DNA from: Simkaniaceae bacterium
Lineage (GTDB): Bacteria > Chlamydiota > Chlamydiia > Chlamydiales > Simkaniaceae
Assembly (NCBI GenBank): GCA_018399075.1
Contig: CP073763.1
Span: 124,001 to 188,000, forward strand
Direction of reading: 5' to 3'
Length of the DNA stretch: 64,000 nucleotides
Every line of letters starts with the position of its first letter. Within the stretch, counting starts at the first letter, position 1. Below the pieces are notes generated by a model. It was not told where the DNA came from. It saw nothing but the letters and a program-made list of their open reading frames with translations, and did no database searches. Positions 51,318-60,113 of the stretch are shown here, one piece after another. Both the position numbers and the translations under genes were made by a program.

Positions 51318-54245
51318 ATGTTTGGTTTAGTAAAGAAAATTTTTGGGACGGCACAAAGTCGTCAAGTGAAGCGACATCAAAAAGTTGTTAAAAAGATTAA
51401 TGCAATTGAAGAGGGATACCAAAGTCTTACCGACGATGAGATAAAAGGAAAGGTTTCCGAGTTTAAAGAAAGGCTCAAAAACGGAGAAACCGTTGACACT
51501 CTCCTTCCTGAAGCTTATGCCCTCGTCAAAAATGCCTGCCGCCGACTGTGTGGAACCGAGATTAACGTCTCAGGCTATAGTCAAAATTGGGATATGATCC
51601 CTTATGATGTGCAGCTCATCGGGGCCATTGCTATGCACCATGGCACGATTGCTGAGATGATGACAGGTGAAGGGAAAACTCTCACCGCTTCGATGCCCCT
51701 TTTCCTCAATGCTCTAACTGGCCAGCCTGTTCACCTTGTGACAGTAAACGATTACTTAGCCAATCGCGATTCTGAATGGATTGGAGAAATTTTTCGTTGG
51801 CTAGGACTTACCGTTAAGGCTCTCACAAATAGTATTCCTCCTCATGAACGAAAAGAGGTTTATAAGGCCGATGTCGTTTATGGAACAGCTTCAGAGTTTG
51901 GCTTTGATTATCTCCGTGATAACTCGATGGCACACACGATTGAAGAGCAGTGCCAAAGAGGCTATTACTTTGCCATTATCGATGAAGTCGATTCTATTTT
52001 AATCGATGAAGCAAGAACGCCTCTTATTATTTCTGGTCCAGCTGCCCAATCAAGGCAAATGTATGATGAACTTAAAGAAGCTGTTTCTCGCGTTGTAAGA
52101 CTTCAAGGAGACTATTGTAACAAGCTCGCTTCCGATGCGCGTAAAATCCTCGAAAAACTAGGTCGACTTTCTGAAGAAGAAGAAAAACAGAAGCTGTCTA
52201 AAGAAGAAGCTAAAGAGGAAGAAGATGCTTTCCGCAAACTATGGCTTGTCGGGAAAGGAACCCCTCAAAGTAAAATCCTTAAACGGTTAAAAGAACACCC
52301 TGATCTTCGAGCAGAAATGGAAAAATGGGAAACCTATTTCCATGCTGATCCAAATAAAGAGGAGCGGCACGAGATGCTCGCTGAGCTTTATATTATCATT
52401 GATGAGAGGGCTAATGAATTTGAACTAACCGATAAAGGAATCGCCTCCTGGACAGGTGGCAACCAAGAAGCTGAAGATGATTTCCTCATGCTCGATCTCG
52501 GTCATGAGTATGCGAAGATTGATGAAAATCCTGCCCTTTCTGAGCAAGAAAAGATGGATAAAAAGATCGCCCTTCGCGAAGAAGATAGCCGAAGAAAAGA
52601 GCGGTCTCATAACTTAAGACAACTTTTCCGTGCTCATCTTTTAATGGAAAAAGATGTCGACTATATCGTTCAAGAGCAAAAGATTGTCATCATTGATGAA
52701 AACACAGGGCGACCTCAACCCGGACGTCGTTTCTCAGATGGCCTACACCAATCCATTGAAGCAAAAGAATCGGTCCCTATCCAAGAAGAGACGCAAACGT
52801 ACGCAACGATTACTCTGCAAAATTACTTCCGGATGTATGACAAACTCGCAGGGATGACCGGTACAGCTATGACGGAAGCCAATGAGCTCAAGGAGATCTA
52901 TAAAATAGATGTTCTTGAAATACCCACTCATAAAAAATGTCTTCGGAAAGATGCCGATGACGAAATCTACATGTCAGAAAGGGAAAAGTATAATGCCCTC
53001 ATCAAAGATATCGTCGAAATTAATGAGCAAGGACGCCCTATTCTGATTGGTACAGAATCTGTCGAAGTCTCCGAAAAATTGGCACGGATCTTAAAACAAA
53101 ATAAGCTGCAAGCCACCATCCTTAATGCAAAAAATCACGCGAAAGAAGCAGAGATTATTGCTCAAGCTGGACAGAAAGGATCCATTACCGTTGCGACCAA
53201 TATGGCTGGTCGAGGAACCGATATTAAGCTCGGCGAAGGCGTGGCAGAGGCGGGAGGTCTCCATGTGATTGGAACGACTCGCCACCAATCTCGCCGCATT
53301 GACCGTCAGCTCCGTGGTCGTTGCGCACGTCAAGGAGACCCCGGCACTTCGAAGTTTTATGTTTCGTTTGAAGACCAACTCATGCGCCTTTTTACCTCTC
53401 CAAAACTTACCGCGTTCTTGCAAAGGTTCCGCCCTCCTGAAGGAGAGCCTATCTCTGCAAAAGTTCTTAACCGCTCGATTGAAACCGCACAAAAAAGGGT
53501 GGAGCAAAGAAACTACTCTATTCGAAAACATACCCTTCAGTATGACGATGTCATGAATAAACAGCGGCAAGAGGTTTATGCCTTCCGAAATGATATCCTT
53601 AAGGAAGAGGAATCGATCAAGCTTGCTGAAGAGGTTCTTGAAGAACTCGCAGCACAGTTTGCTAGTCAATTCTTCACCTCTCGCACCGTAGAAGGTGGGT
53701 GGGATTCAGCTGGCTATGCTGAAACATTGATGACCCATTTTCCGATCACCGTTGATGAAATGGCCTTTGATGATGACTATCTTTCTATCGAAGAAATTGA
53801 GAAGAAAGGAGCGGCCCTTATCGTCGATGCTCTCAAAGCTAAACTCGATCATGAAGCCCATACAATTGCTACTATTCAAGAAGAGGCGGGAAAAGAGGTC
53901 AATGCTTTCCCGGTTTTACATGAAGTCGTTCGGAGTATTCTTCTAAGAAATATCGATAAGCTTTGGCAAGACCATCTTCTTTCAATCGACCACCTCCGCA
54001 CTGAGGTGAATATGCGCGTCGTGGGGCAAAAAGATCCCCTTCTAGAGTTTAAACATGAAGCTTTTGCTCTATTTGACGCCTTTAGTCGCGAACTGAAACT
54101 TGAAATCGCCCATGGTCTCTTTAAGTTTCAGATGATGCCACCTCAAGAGCAGCAAAACCCGATCCAGAATCTGCATCAAAAACGGCAAAAGCCTTATAAA
54201 AAAGACCCGAATTCGGGCCTTTATTTGCCAAATAGAAGCAACTAA
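51318..54245 (+). CDS. secA: Protein translocase ATPase SecA
   Basis: A 975-residue motor of Sec export. Walker A MTGEGKT (114-121), DEVDSILIDEARTPLIISGP, GRPQPGRRFSDGLHQSIEAKE, MAGRGTDIKLG and RQLRGRCARQGDPG are present. There is an additional charged segment in the PPXD/NBD region (RLSEEEEKQKLSKEEAKEEED). The C-terminus lacks the zinc-binding CxC...CH tail. The last codons (KKDPNSGLYLP) run across a GACCCGAATTCGGGCC palindrome that looks like a read-through terminator. Confidence 0.97.
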   Translation: MFGLVKKIFGTAQSRQVKRHQKVVKKINAIEEGYQSLTDDEIKGKVSEFKERLKNGETVDTLLPEAYALVKNACRRLCGTEINVSGYSQNWDMIPYDVQLIGAIAMHHGTIAEMMTGEGKTLTASMPLFLNALTGQPVHLVTVNDYLANRDSEWIGEIFRWLGLTVKALTNSIPPHERKEVYKADVVYGTASEFGFDYLRDNSMAHTIEEQCQRGYYFAIIDEVDSILIDEARTPLIISGPAAQSRQMYDELKEAVSRVVRLQGDYCNKLASDARKILEKLGRLSEEEEKQKLSKEEAKEEEDAFRKLWLVGKGTPQSKILKRLKEHPDLRAEMEKWETYFHADPNKEERHEMLAELYIIIDERANEFELTDKGIASWTGGNQEAEDDFLMLDLGHEYAKIDENPALSEQEKMDKKIALREEDSRRKERSHNLRQLFRAHLLMEKDVDYIVQEQKIVIIDENTGRPQPGRRFSDGLHQSIEAKESVPIQEETQTYATITLQNYFRMYDKLAGMTGTAMTEANELKEIYKIDVLEIPTHKKCLRKDADDEIYMSEREKYNALIKDIVEINEQGRPILIGTESVEVSEKLARILKQNKLQATILNAKNHAKEAEIIAQAGQKGSITVATNMAGRGTDIKLGEGVAEAGGLHVIGTTRHQSRRIDRQLRGRCARQGDPGTSKFYVSFEDQLMRLFTSPKLTAFLQRFRPPEGEPISAKVLNRSIETAQKRVEQRNYSIRKHTLQYDDVMNKQRQEVYAFRNDILKEEESIKLAEEVLEELAAQFASQFFTSRTVEGGWDSAGYAETLMTHFPITVDEMAFDDDYLSIEEIEKKGAALIVDALKAKLDHEAHTIATIQEEAGKEVNAFPVLHEVVRSILLRNIDKLWQDHLLSIDHLRTEVNMRVVGQKDPLLEFKHEAFALFDAFSRELKLEIAHGLFKFQMMPPQEQQNPIQNLHQKRQKPYKKDPNSGLYLPNRSN
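54196..54245. repeat. Palindromic segment in the secA 3' end, copy A
   Basis: The segment AAAAAAGACCCGAATTCGGG...TTTATTTGCC matches, with small differences, the terminator at 55507-55562 on the other side of the vWA gene. Inside secA it encodes KKDPNSGLYLP. Confidence 0.6.
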
Positions 54246-55366
54246 TTTAGGATTTCAGGATCCATGACTGTATTGGGATTCCAGTGCAGTTTCATTGTCC
54301 CTGCTCTCCCTCTTGGGTCCTTAAAGGCAAGATCGAAAACAACATCAGCTAAATCTAATTTTTCTCCAAGTCTAGCGCTATGAATTTCAATCCTTTTGAC
54401 AACTCCCCTTTCTTCTGTGAAAGATCCTAGGTGGCATACCGATTTTCTCTCGACTTCACCACTACGGTCTCCATTGACTGACCAAGCTCCAGCTGCTAAT
54501 TGAGTCGTACTTAATACTAATTCACTAAAGACAGCGACTGCTTGCTCATAAATAGAGGTTATCGCATTTTCAATTGTCACATCTTCTAATGTTGTGTCAA
54601 TATATGTCCCTCTAAACCTTCCCGTTTCAGGAGCAATTTTTTGAAGAGTCTCCTGATCATGCCCTCTTCCTATTCCAATAGCAAAGAGTTGTGCATTGAC
54701 TTTTGCAAGGCGCGTGTGAATCGGTTGAATAGCTTCTTTGCTTAAGTTCTCATCCCCATCGCTTAATAAAATCAGGGTATGAACACGATTAGTATCTCTT
54801 TTTGCAATTTCTTCGAGTTTTGTCGTAGCCTGATCCAAACCAGCTATAATCTTCGTCATACCGCCTGATTTGTAGTCTGCTAATTTTCTTTTAATTTGAT
54901 CAAGACTTGAAGCTAAAACCTTTGTCGGCTCACAAATAATCTTTGCAGCATTATCAAAACCTACAATCGCTATTTCAATTTGCGCTCCTTCAATCGCATT
55001 GACCACTCTTAGAGCGCTATCTAAAACTTGATTGACCCCGGCCTTCACAGCGTCTTGGCGCTCCCCTTGCATGCTACCACTCGTATCTACACAAAACGTT
55101 AAGGATACATTTGGAGGAACGACTTCACTCTTTAACGTTTCAATTGAGAGCGTTGCAACGTTTAGAGAAGATTTCAAACTCACAATTGGATATTGAGGAC
55201 GGCTTCGAATATAGCTGATCACTCTCCATGCTAACGCACCGAGTGCCATAGAACCTATAATTCGGTGTCTATGCTCCCATAAAATAGGCCTAGCTCGATT
55301 GTAAGCAATTGGAATATATGTTTGCGCCAAGGCTCTGATATCCGGAAGCCTTGAATAAAGTTGCAC
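54242..55366 (-). CDS. Membrane-anchored vWA-domain protein
   Basis: A 374-residue protein from GTG 55366 (MQLYSRLPDI). One N-terminal hydrophobic helix (about 36-52, IIGSMALGALAWRVISY), then a von Willebrand factor A domain with a complete MIDAS: DTSGS (94-98), then T/S in GGMTKI, and D in LSDGDENLS. Beta-sandwich-like C-terminal part (SVNGDRSGEVERKSVCHLG ... LADVVFDLAFKDPRGRAG) follows. It could be a divalent-metal-dependent adhesion or scaffold protein in the inner membrane. It converges with secA by 4 bases and is co-oriented with the PRTase-like gene. A short ATG frame (55381-55440) in another frame just upstream raises a frameshift or leader question. Confidence 0.75.
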   Translation of the reverse strand: MQLYSRLPDIRALAQTYIPIAYNRARPILWEHRHRIIGSMALGALAWRVISYIRSRPQYPIVSLKSSLNVATLSIETLKSEVVPPNVSLTFCVDTSGSMQGERQDAVKAGVNQVLDSALRVVNAIEGAQIEIAIVGFDNAAKIICEPTKVLASSLDQIKRKLADYKSGGMTKIIAGLDQATTKLEEIAKRDTNRVHTLILLSDGDENLSKEAIQPIHTRLAKVNAQLFAIGIGRGHDQETLQKIAPETGRFRGTYIDTTLEDVTIENAITSIYEQAVAVFSELVLSTTQLAAGAWSVNGDRSGEVERKSVCHLGSFTEERGVVKRIEIHSARLGEKLDLADVVFDLAFKDPRGRAGTMKLHWNPNTVMDPEILN

Positions 55367-55506
55367 ACAGTGATTGCTTATCAGGGCGCGATACCTTGCA
55401 AAATTTGGGGGATGTAGTTCGTTATTCTAGAAAGATCCATACTTATTACCTATGTAAACTTTTACACAAGTAAGCTAGCCAAATGATGAAAAGTATTCAA
55501 GAACTA

Positions 55507-55562
55507 TTGATAAAAAAAAGGACCCGAATTCGGGTCCTTTTTATGCCTAATAAATTGAAGTT
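55507..55562. terminator. Perfect 20-bp palindrome terminator, copy B
   Basis: AGGACCCGAATTCGGGTCCT is a perfect palindrome flanked by A7 and T5, at 55516-55535 approximately. It lies between the stop of the PRTase-like gene (55561) and the vWA gene and can act on either strand. Confidence 0.75.
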
Positions 55563-56874
55563 AGGTTTTAGCAAACCTTTCTGCAGTCGTTCCTTTATAA
55601 TCAGGAATCACATCCTCAAGAATGGGAAAGGACTCCTTTTGAGACACCCCTTTATCATCTTTTCCTAAATGGTAGACTGACCCCCTTGCCAAGGAAACAG
55701 GAAAGGATTGATCGTTAGGAACTTTGTGCTGAAAATAGGCTAGTCCAATTTTGTCTGCATCTTCTCTTTTCCCTTTATACCAAAGGTTTACGATTAGAGC
55801 GTAAGAATCGGGAGTCAAATCAGAAAGCATGGGAAGCTTTGCTGCAGGACCAATGTAAGCAGGTGCGACTCTTCCAATACGCTCTCTTGAAGCTTCAAGA
55901 ATCCTTGCTTGAGCAAAAGGCGTTGCAAAAGGAGCAATCACCACAACCTCCCTTACTAATAATTGATATTTGTGAACCGCCCTTCTTACTTGAAGGAGGT
56001 GAGAACTTAATTGTTTACCTGAGTAGGAAGCATCATCAAATAAAACAATCGTTCTATTTTTAAATTTTTCTCTAACAACATCCATATCCTTTGAAACGCC
56101 ATCAAGCATCTCTACAAATTGGTCTGCATCATTAAGACCCAAATCCATATACCTTTCAGCTATAAACCTAAAGTGTTGCTTCGCAAGCTCTGCAACCCAC
56201 AAATTACTTTTCCCTTCTTGCGTTAGAACAATACAATTCATTCCAGGTCTGTAGCTTGGCCCATATAGACCCACTAAATGCAGGTTTACTTGCCCAACTG
56301 ATGCGGCAAGTTGCCTAAGGAAGGTACGATGAGAGAGATATCTAGCCGTTCTAATTACTTCATCTAGAGCTGCTCTTACTTTTTCTTGGTGAGCTTGTAT
56401 CCATGGGTAAACCGCCCAACTAGACATTAACGGCTGCGTCTCCTCCTGATCGTCATCTTCATCTTGAAAGAGTGGCTGAGGTGGTTCTGCAGAGGCCTTT
56501 AAGCAAAACTGTTTCATTTTTTCAGGAGTGACCTTTGGTACAGATTTACCCTTACTTGGCGATGAAGGTGGCGTTGTATACCTACTGTCATCAGGAGAAG
56601 AAGCTACTGAAGGTGTTCCACTTTCATCTGATGTAAGCAAAGAAGAAAGCGGAGACGCTCCACTACTTGCACTCATTGAAGATGGAGATGGAGTTCTACT
56701 TTCATACATAGAAGAACGAGAAGGAGAAGGGGTTTTACATTCATCCGATGAGTAACTGCTATCAAAAGATAGGGAAGACATTGAAGTTGATAAATCAGAG
56801 TCCTGTTCTGGATCTAAATCAAATGATCTAAACTCTGGCACTGGTGATAGAAAAGTAACGCTTCTTGTGGCCAT
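55561..56874 (-). CDS. Phosphoribosyltransferase-like protein with Ser/Pro-rich N-terminus
   Basis: A 437-residue protein with ATG 56874 and AGGA 9 bases upstream. Residues 1-120 are highly enriched in Ser, Pro, Thr and Asp, with repeated (S/T)P motifs (RTPSPSS, GTPSVASSP, TTPPSSPSKGK). Residues about 150-437 are a folded domain; NRTIVLFDDASYSGKQ (273-288) has the shape of the PRPP-binding loop of type I phosphoribosyltransferases (four hydrophobics, two Asp, then S-G-K), with the strand HKYQLLVREVVVIAPF following. No other PRTase motif is obvious. Ser/Thr-Pro repeats are suitable for host kinase recognition, so a secreted effector is possible. It is divergent from the NADAR gene. Confidence 0.65.
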   Translation of the reverse strand: MATRSVTFLSPVPEFRSFDLDPEQDSDLSTSMSSLSFDSSYSSDECKTPSPSRSSMYESRTPSPSSMSASSGASPLSSLLTSDESGTPSVASSPDDSRYTTPPSSPSKGKSVPKVTPEKMKQFCLKASAEPPQPLFQDEDDDQEETQPLMSSWAVYPWIQAHQEKVRAALDEVIRTARYLSHRTFLRQLAASVGQVNLHLVGLYGPSYRPGMNCIVLTQEGKSNLWVAELAKQHFRFIAERYMDLGLNDADQFVEMLDGVSKDMDVVREKFKNRTIVLFDDASYSGKQLSSHLLQVRRAVHKYQLLVREVVVIAPFATPFAQARILEASRERIGRVAPAYIGPAAKLPMLSDLTPDSYALIVNLWYKGKREDADKIGLAYFQHKVPNDQSFPVSLARGSVYHLGKDDKGVSQKESFPILEDVIPDYKGTTAERFAKT

Positions 56875-56880
56875 ATAATT

Positions 56881-57074
56881 CCTGTTAAATAATTAATCTG
56901 ACCGAAATAGTAACGAGATGATTAATTAATCTAAATTAATAAAATAATATATTTATGTAATTATAATTATAATTTAAATATTTAATAAATAATTGTGTAT
57001 CAATAATATATAGACATAAAATATTTAATCCCGTATCGTCTTAGACGAATGAAAAAACCAGCAATAGGTTAGAA
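56881..57074. promoter_or_regulatory. Divergent AT-rich control region
   Basis: This ~194-base gap between the divergent PRTase-like and NADAR genes is very AT-rich. Reading plus, TTGTGT (56993-56998) is followed after 18 bases by TAAAAT (57017-57022). A perfect dyad TCGTC-TTA-GACGA (57036-57048) lies between this and the NADAR start, a possible operator. Confidence 0.4.
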
Positions 57075-57785
57075 ATGTCACAACCCCTTTCCAGAGCCTT
57101 ACAAGGGCACGAGGGCAACTACGATTCTCTCTTCAGACCAGGACAAAACCTTCTAAGAGATTTAAAAAAAGGATGGGTTATTTCTAGAGCGCCAGTCTCT
57201 GCAAGAAACCAAGCTGTTTTCTTTGAAAATCTGGTAGCAGCTCTTGTTTTGGAGAATTTCTCAGATGTAAGGAACCCAGAAGACCTTGCTAAAAGAATTA
57301 ATGTTATTTGCACAAGACCTCCAGTTCTTAAAACCCTTCCCGATCCTGTGTTATTCAAATCGAGCTCCGAGACCTTTGCTTTTCTATCGAATTTTTTCCC
57401 TTCTCTTATCGTCTATAACGGAAAACTTTTCCGCTCTAGCGAACACCTATATCAATGGAGAATCGTTACTTTTCTTGAACCAGATCTAGCAAATGACCAC
57501 TTTGCGAGAATGCGAGATCTCGATGCTCTGAAATCGCGAAAATATTGTCATGAAGTTCAGGCGCACTCTGATAAGGCTGTTGAGGAAGGAACAAAGCTTG
57601 AAATCATGCAAGAAGTTGCAGTCATAAAGTTTGTTCAGAATCCTGTTTTAGCAGAAGCTTTAGTTGCCACAGACCCTTCTTCTCTTGTTGAAAATACAGA
57701 AAGCCCCTTTTGGGGAGGAGAAACCAATCATATGGGGAGAATTTTAGAAGCGACTCGCACCCTCTTTTTACCAACAAAAGATTGA
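57075..57785 (+). CDS. NADAR-domain protein
   Basis: A 236-residue protein. Residues about 95-232 match the NADAR (YbiA) family: FAFLSNFFPSLIVYNGKLFR, SSEHLYQW, QEVAVIKFVQNPVLAEALVA and SLVENTESPFWGG...MGRILEATR. NADAR proteins are N-glycosidases; some remove ADP-ribose from guanine in DNA, others act on riboflavin intermediates. The Asp of the usual D-x-FWG segment is replaced (SPFWGG). The N-terminal ~90 residues are not part of the family and unrecognised. Ribosome site weak (AGGTTAG). Its partner in the pair is the divergent PRTase-like gene. Confidence 0.8.
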   Translation: MSQPLSRALQGHEGNYDSLFRPGQNLLRDLKKGWVISRAPVSARNQAVFFENLVAALVLENFSDVRNPEDLAKRINVICTRPPVLKTLPDPVLFKSSSETFAFLSNFFPSLIVYNGKLFRSSEHLYQWRIVTFLEPDLANDHFARMRDLDALKSRKYCHEVQAHSDKAVEEGTKLEIMQEVAVIKFVQNPVLAEALVATDPSSLVENTESPFWGGETNHMGRILEATRTLFLPTKD

Positions 57786-57999
57786 AACTTGGCAACTTCC
57801 CTTTATATGTAAGAGCTTAACATCATTTTCATATTCTGAATGGCTTCAGCAACCGCTGAAAATTACTTAAAAATCTTAAGCTTTTTAATGAACTTCGAAA
57901 ACTCTTTCCATTAATTGAAGATTTTCTTCGCATCCTTACAATTGGAAAAACTTCGAGCCCGATTAAACTTGAGATTTTAACTTTTAGAATTAAAAAAAT
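57786..57999. other. Intergenic stretch without intact gene
   Basis: No convincing gene. The plus strand has a ~58-codon open stretch (KLLKNLKLFNELRKL ... ILPPK) that starts after a stop and has no initiator; it might be a fragment of a decayed gene. Confidence 0.3.
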
Positions 58000-58566
58000 T
58001 TATGAAGCTTGCTTCTTGAGCATTCTTCCACCAAAGTAAAGGAGGGGAAAGCTAATTAAACAATAGAGGAACCAAAAGCGGCTACTCCATTCAAGGGTGA
58101 CTACCCCATTTTTTGAACAGAAAAGAAGGAGGGAGCCCAGGATAAAGAGATGGGCACCAATCATTAGAAAAAGAAGAGGGAGAATACTTCCCCTTCTTGT
58201 CGCCTCTTCAGTCTCTTCAAGGGTTTTAATCCCTTCTTCAGGAATCATTGGGACTTCTTCCTGGTCATAGGCGTGAAAGAGAGTCTCCTCTTTTGGGGGT
58301 TCGGTCTCAATATAAGACGTTTCTTCCCTTTCATCAGGGACCCCAAAACCTTGACGGTTACGAACCGAGTAAGGAGGCTTGTAGAGAGAGGCCAAACTTT
58401 CTTGAAGGGTTTGGTCAGAAAATTTATGGTCTTGCTTAGGAGGCTGACTTGTTGGTTCTACTGATGAGGTCAAAAGGTCTGTTCCGCAAAAGGGGCAATA
58501 CGTTGCCTCATAACTCACATCTGCTTCACAATTCCAACAAACTTTTGTCCGATCGACCTGTTTCAT
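58000..58566 (-). CDS. Zinc-ribbon membrane protein
   Basis: A 188-residue protein with an N-terminal zinc ribbon (CWNC ... CPFC, residues 10-26), a linker rich in acidic residues, and two C-terminal membrane helices (about 128-147 and 158-178, LPLLFLMIGAHLFILGSLLLF; FWFLYCLISFPLLYFGG). No enzymatic motif. It sits next to lpdA on the opposite strand. Function unknown; cytoplasmic ribbon with a C-terminal membrane anchor. Confidence 0.7.
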   Translation of the reverse strand: MKQVDRTKVCWNCEADVSYEATYCPFCGTDLLTSSVEPTSQPPKQDHKFSDQTLQESLASLYKPPYSVRNRQGFGVPDEREETSYIETEPPKEETLFHAYDQEEVPMIPEEGIKTLEETEEATRRGSILPLLFLMIGAHLFILGSLLLFCSKNGVVTLEWSSRFWFLYCLISFPLLYFGGRMLKKQAS

Positions 58567-58645
58567 ATCAAATCCTAGATTTTAACCTTAAATTCTAGTC
58601 TAACTGATTTAATGCAGAAGGGAAAGTAAAATTATCCCTGGGTCA

Positions 58646-58674
58646 TTTACATTTTGGCATGTTATGAGTATAAT
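58646..58674 (+). promoter_or_regulatory. Promoter of lpdA-lipA
   Basis: TTTACA (58646-58651), 17-base spacer, TATAAT (58669-58674), near-consensus, 28 bases upstream of the lpdA start. GAGGAG lies 7 bases before the ATG. Confidence 0.65.
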
Positions 58675-58702
58675 AGTCATTTAAATTTTTGAGGAGTGTA
58701 AA

Positions 58703-60112
58703 ATGGCAACCAAAGAAAAGTTTGACTTAGCTGTTATCGGTGCTGGGCCGGGTGGATATGTTGCAGCAATTAAAGCAGCGCAAATGGGGAAGAACGTTGC
58801 CCTTATTGAAAAACAATATCTAGGTGGAACTTGTCTAAATGTGGGTTGTATTCCCTCAAAATCCCTTCTTTCTAATGCCAGTGTTTTTAATAAAATCAAA
58901 CATGCTGAGGACTTTGGTATCAATGTTGATAAGGTCACTTTTGATTATGGAAAGATGAAAGCACGTAAAGATGATGTTGTCAGTAAAATCCGTGGAAGTC
59001 TTGGCGGTCTTTTAAAATCAAACGGGATCAAAATTTTTCAAGGTACAGCGCAGTTTGAGTCTCCTAAAGAACTTAAAGTAAAAGGAGAGGATAACGCTCT
59101 GATTCATGCTGAAAAAATTATTATTGCAACAGGGTCAGAGCCTATTGATATTCCTGCCTTCCCTTGTGATCATGAGCGCATTTTAAACTCTACATCTGCA
59201 CTAGAACTGACCGAACTTCCTAAAACAATGGTAATTATTGGTGGCGGTTATATCGGCTGTGAATTTGCATCTCTTTTTGCAGAATTTGGTGTGAAGGTAA
59301 CCATTGTTGAAGCCCTTCCAGCCATTGTTCAAGCGCAAGGCAAAACGATTTCTGCTGCTCTAACCTCCGCTTTTCAAAAGCGCGGAATTGAGATTATGAC
59401 AAATACCGCTGTTGAAAAGATTGATAAGTCTGGAAATGGTCTAGTCATCCATTTTAAAGGGGGAGAAACGTTAAATGCCGATAAAGCCATCGTCTCTGTA
59501 GGAAGAAGGCTCAACTCTGAAGGTCTAGGCTTAGAAAAAGCAGGTCTTAAACCAGGCCCCAGAGGAGCGATTGAAGTGAACGAAAAAATGGAGACCCATG
59601 TTCCTGGTATTTATGCAATCGGCGATATTACTGCTATTGCGATGCTTGCCCACGTTGCTTCTCACCAAGGGATTGTTGCTGCAGCTAATGCATGCGGACA
59701 AGATGCCCACCTCCATTACAATGCAATTCCAGCTGTTATCTTTACTCATCCTGAAATTGCGATGGTAGGGATAACTGCTGAAGAAGCTAAAGAAAAAGGG
59801 CTCAATGTTAATATCGGCACTTTCCCCTTCCAAGCTCTCGGTAAATCCGTTGCAACAAATGAAACCGATGGGTTTGCTCAAGTGATATCTGATAAAAAGA
59901 CGGGTGAAATCTATGGTGCTCAGGTGATCGGCCATGAAGCCTCTGCAATGATTGCAGAAATGGCCCTAGCCATTAATAATGAACTCACTTTAGATTGCGT
60001 TATTGACACCATTCATGCTCATCCGACAATTCCAGAAGCATGGCTTGAAGCTTCTCTTCTTGCAAATGAGACCCCTATTCATTTTCCTCCTAGACTGAAG
60101 CCTCGAGGATAA
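58703..60112 (+). CDS. lpdA: Dihydrolipoamide dehydrogenase
   Basis: A 469-residue FAD/NAD disulfide oxidoreductase, E3 of the 2-oxoacid dehydrogenase complexes. FAD-binding VIGAGPGGYVAA, redox-active GGTCLNVGCIPSK (C44/C49), NAD-binding IGGGYIGCEFASLFAEFG, AIGDITAIAMLAH and the C-terminal HAHPTIPEAW with catalytic His. lipA starts one base after the stop, so both are in one transcript, as is recalled for C. trachomatis. Confidence 0.96.
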   Translation: MATKEKFDLAVIGAGPGGYVAAIKAAQMGKNVALIEKQYLGGTCLNVGCIPSKSLLSNASVFNKIKHAEDFGINVDKVTFDYGKMKARKDDVVSKIRGSLGGLLKSNGIKIFQGTAQFESPKELKVKGEDNALIHAEKIIIATGSEPIDIPAFPCDHERILNSTSALELTELPKTMVIIGGGYIGCEFASLFAEFGVKVTIVEALPAIVQAQGKTISAALTSAFQKRGIEIMTNTAVEKIDKSGNGLVIHFKGGETLNADKAIVSVGRRLNSEGLGLEKAGLKPGPRGAIEVNEKMETHVPGIYAIGDITAIAMLAHVASHQGIVAAANACGQDAHLHYNAIPAVIFTHPEIAMVGITAEEAKEKGLNVNIGTFPFQALGKSVATNETDGFAQVISDKKTGEIYGAQVIGHEASAMIAEMALAINNELTLDCVIDTIHAHPTIPEAWLEASLLANETPIHFPPRLKPRG

Positions 60113-60113
60113 A

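Noticed and set aside
53091-53669. 192-codon minus-strand frame inside secA
   Set aside because: It lies wholly within the intact, highly conserved secA and has no recognisable protein features.
54242-55366. vWA protein as TerY/TerF of a tellurite-type stress system
   Set aside because: No TerD-like, ATP-grasp or HAD genes nearby and the protein has an N-terminal membrane helix; only a vWA-PRTase pairing is shared.
57840-57914. 24-codon frame (MASATAENYLK...) after the NADAR gene
   Set aside because: No ribosome site, no domain features and very short; listed only as unassigned intergenic sequence.
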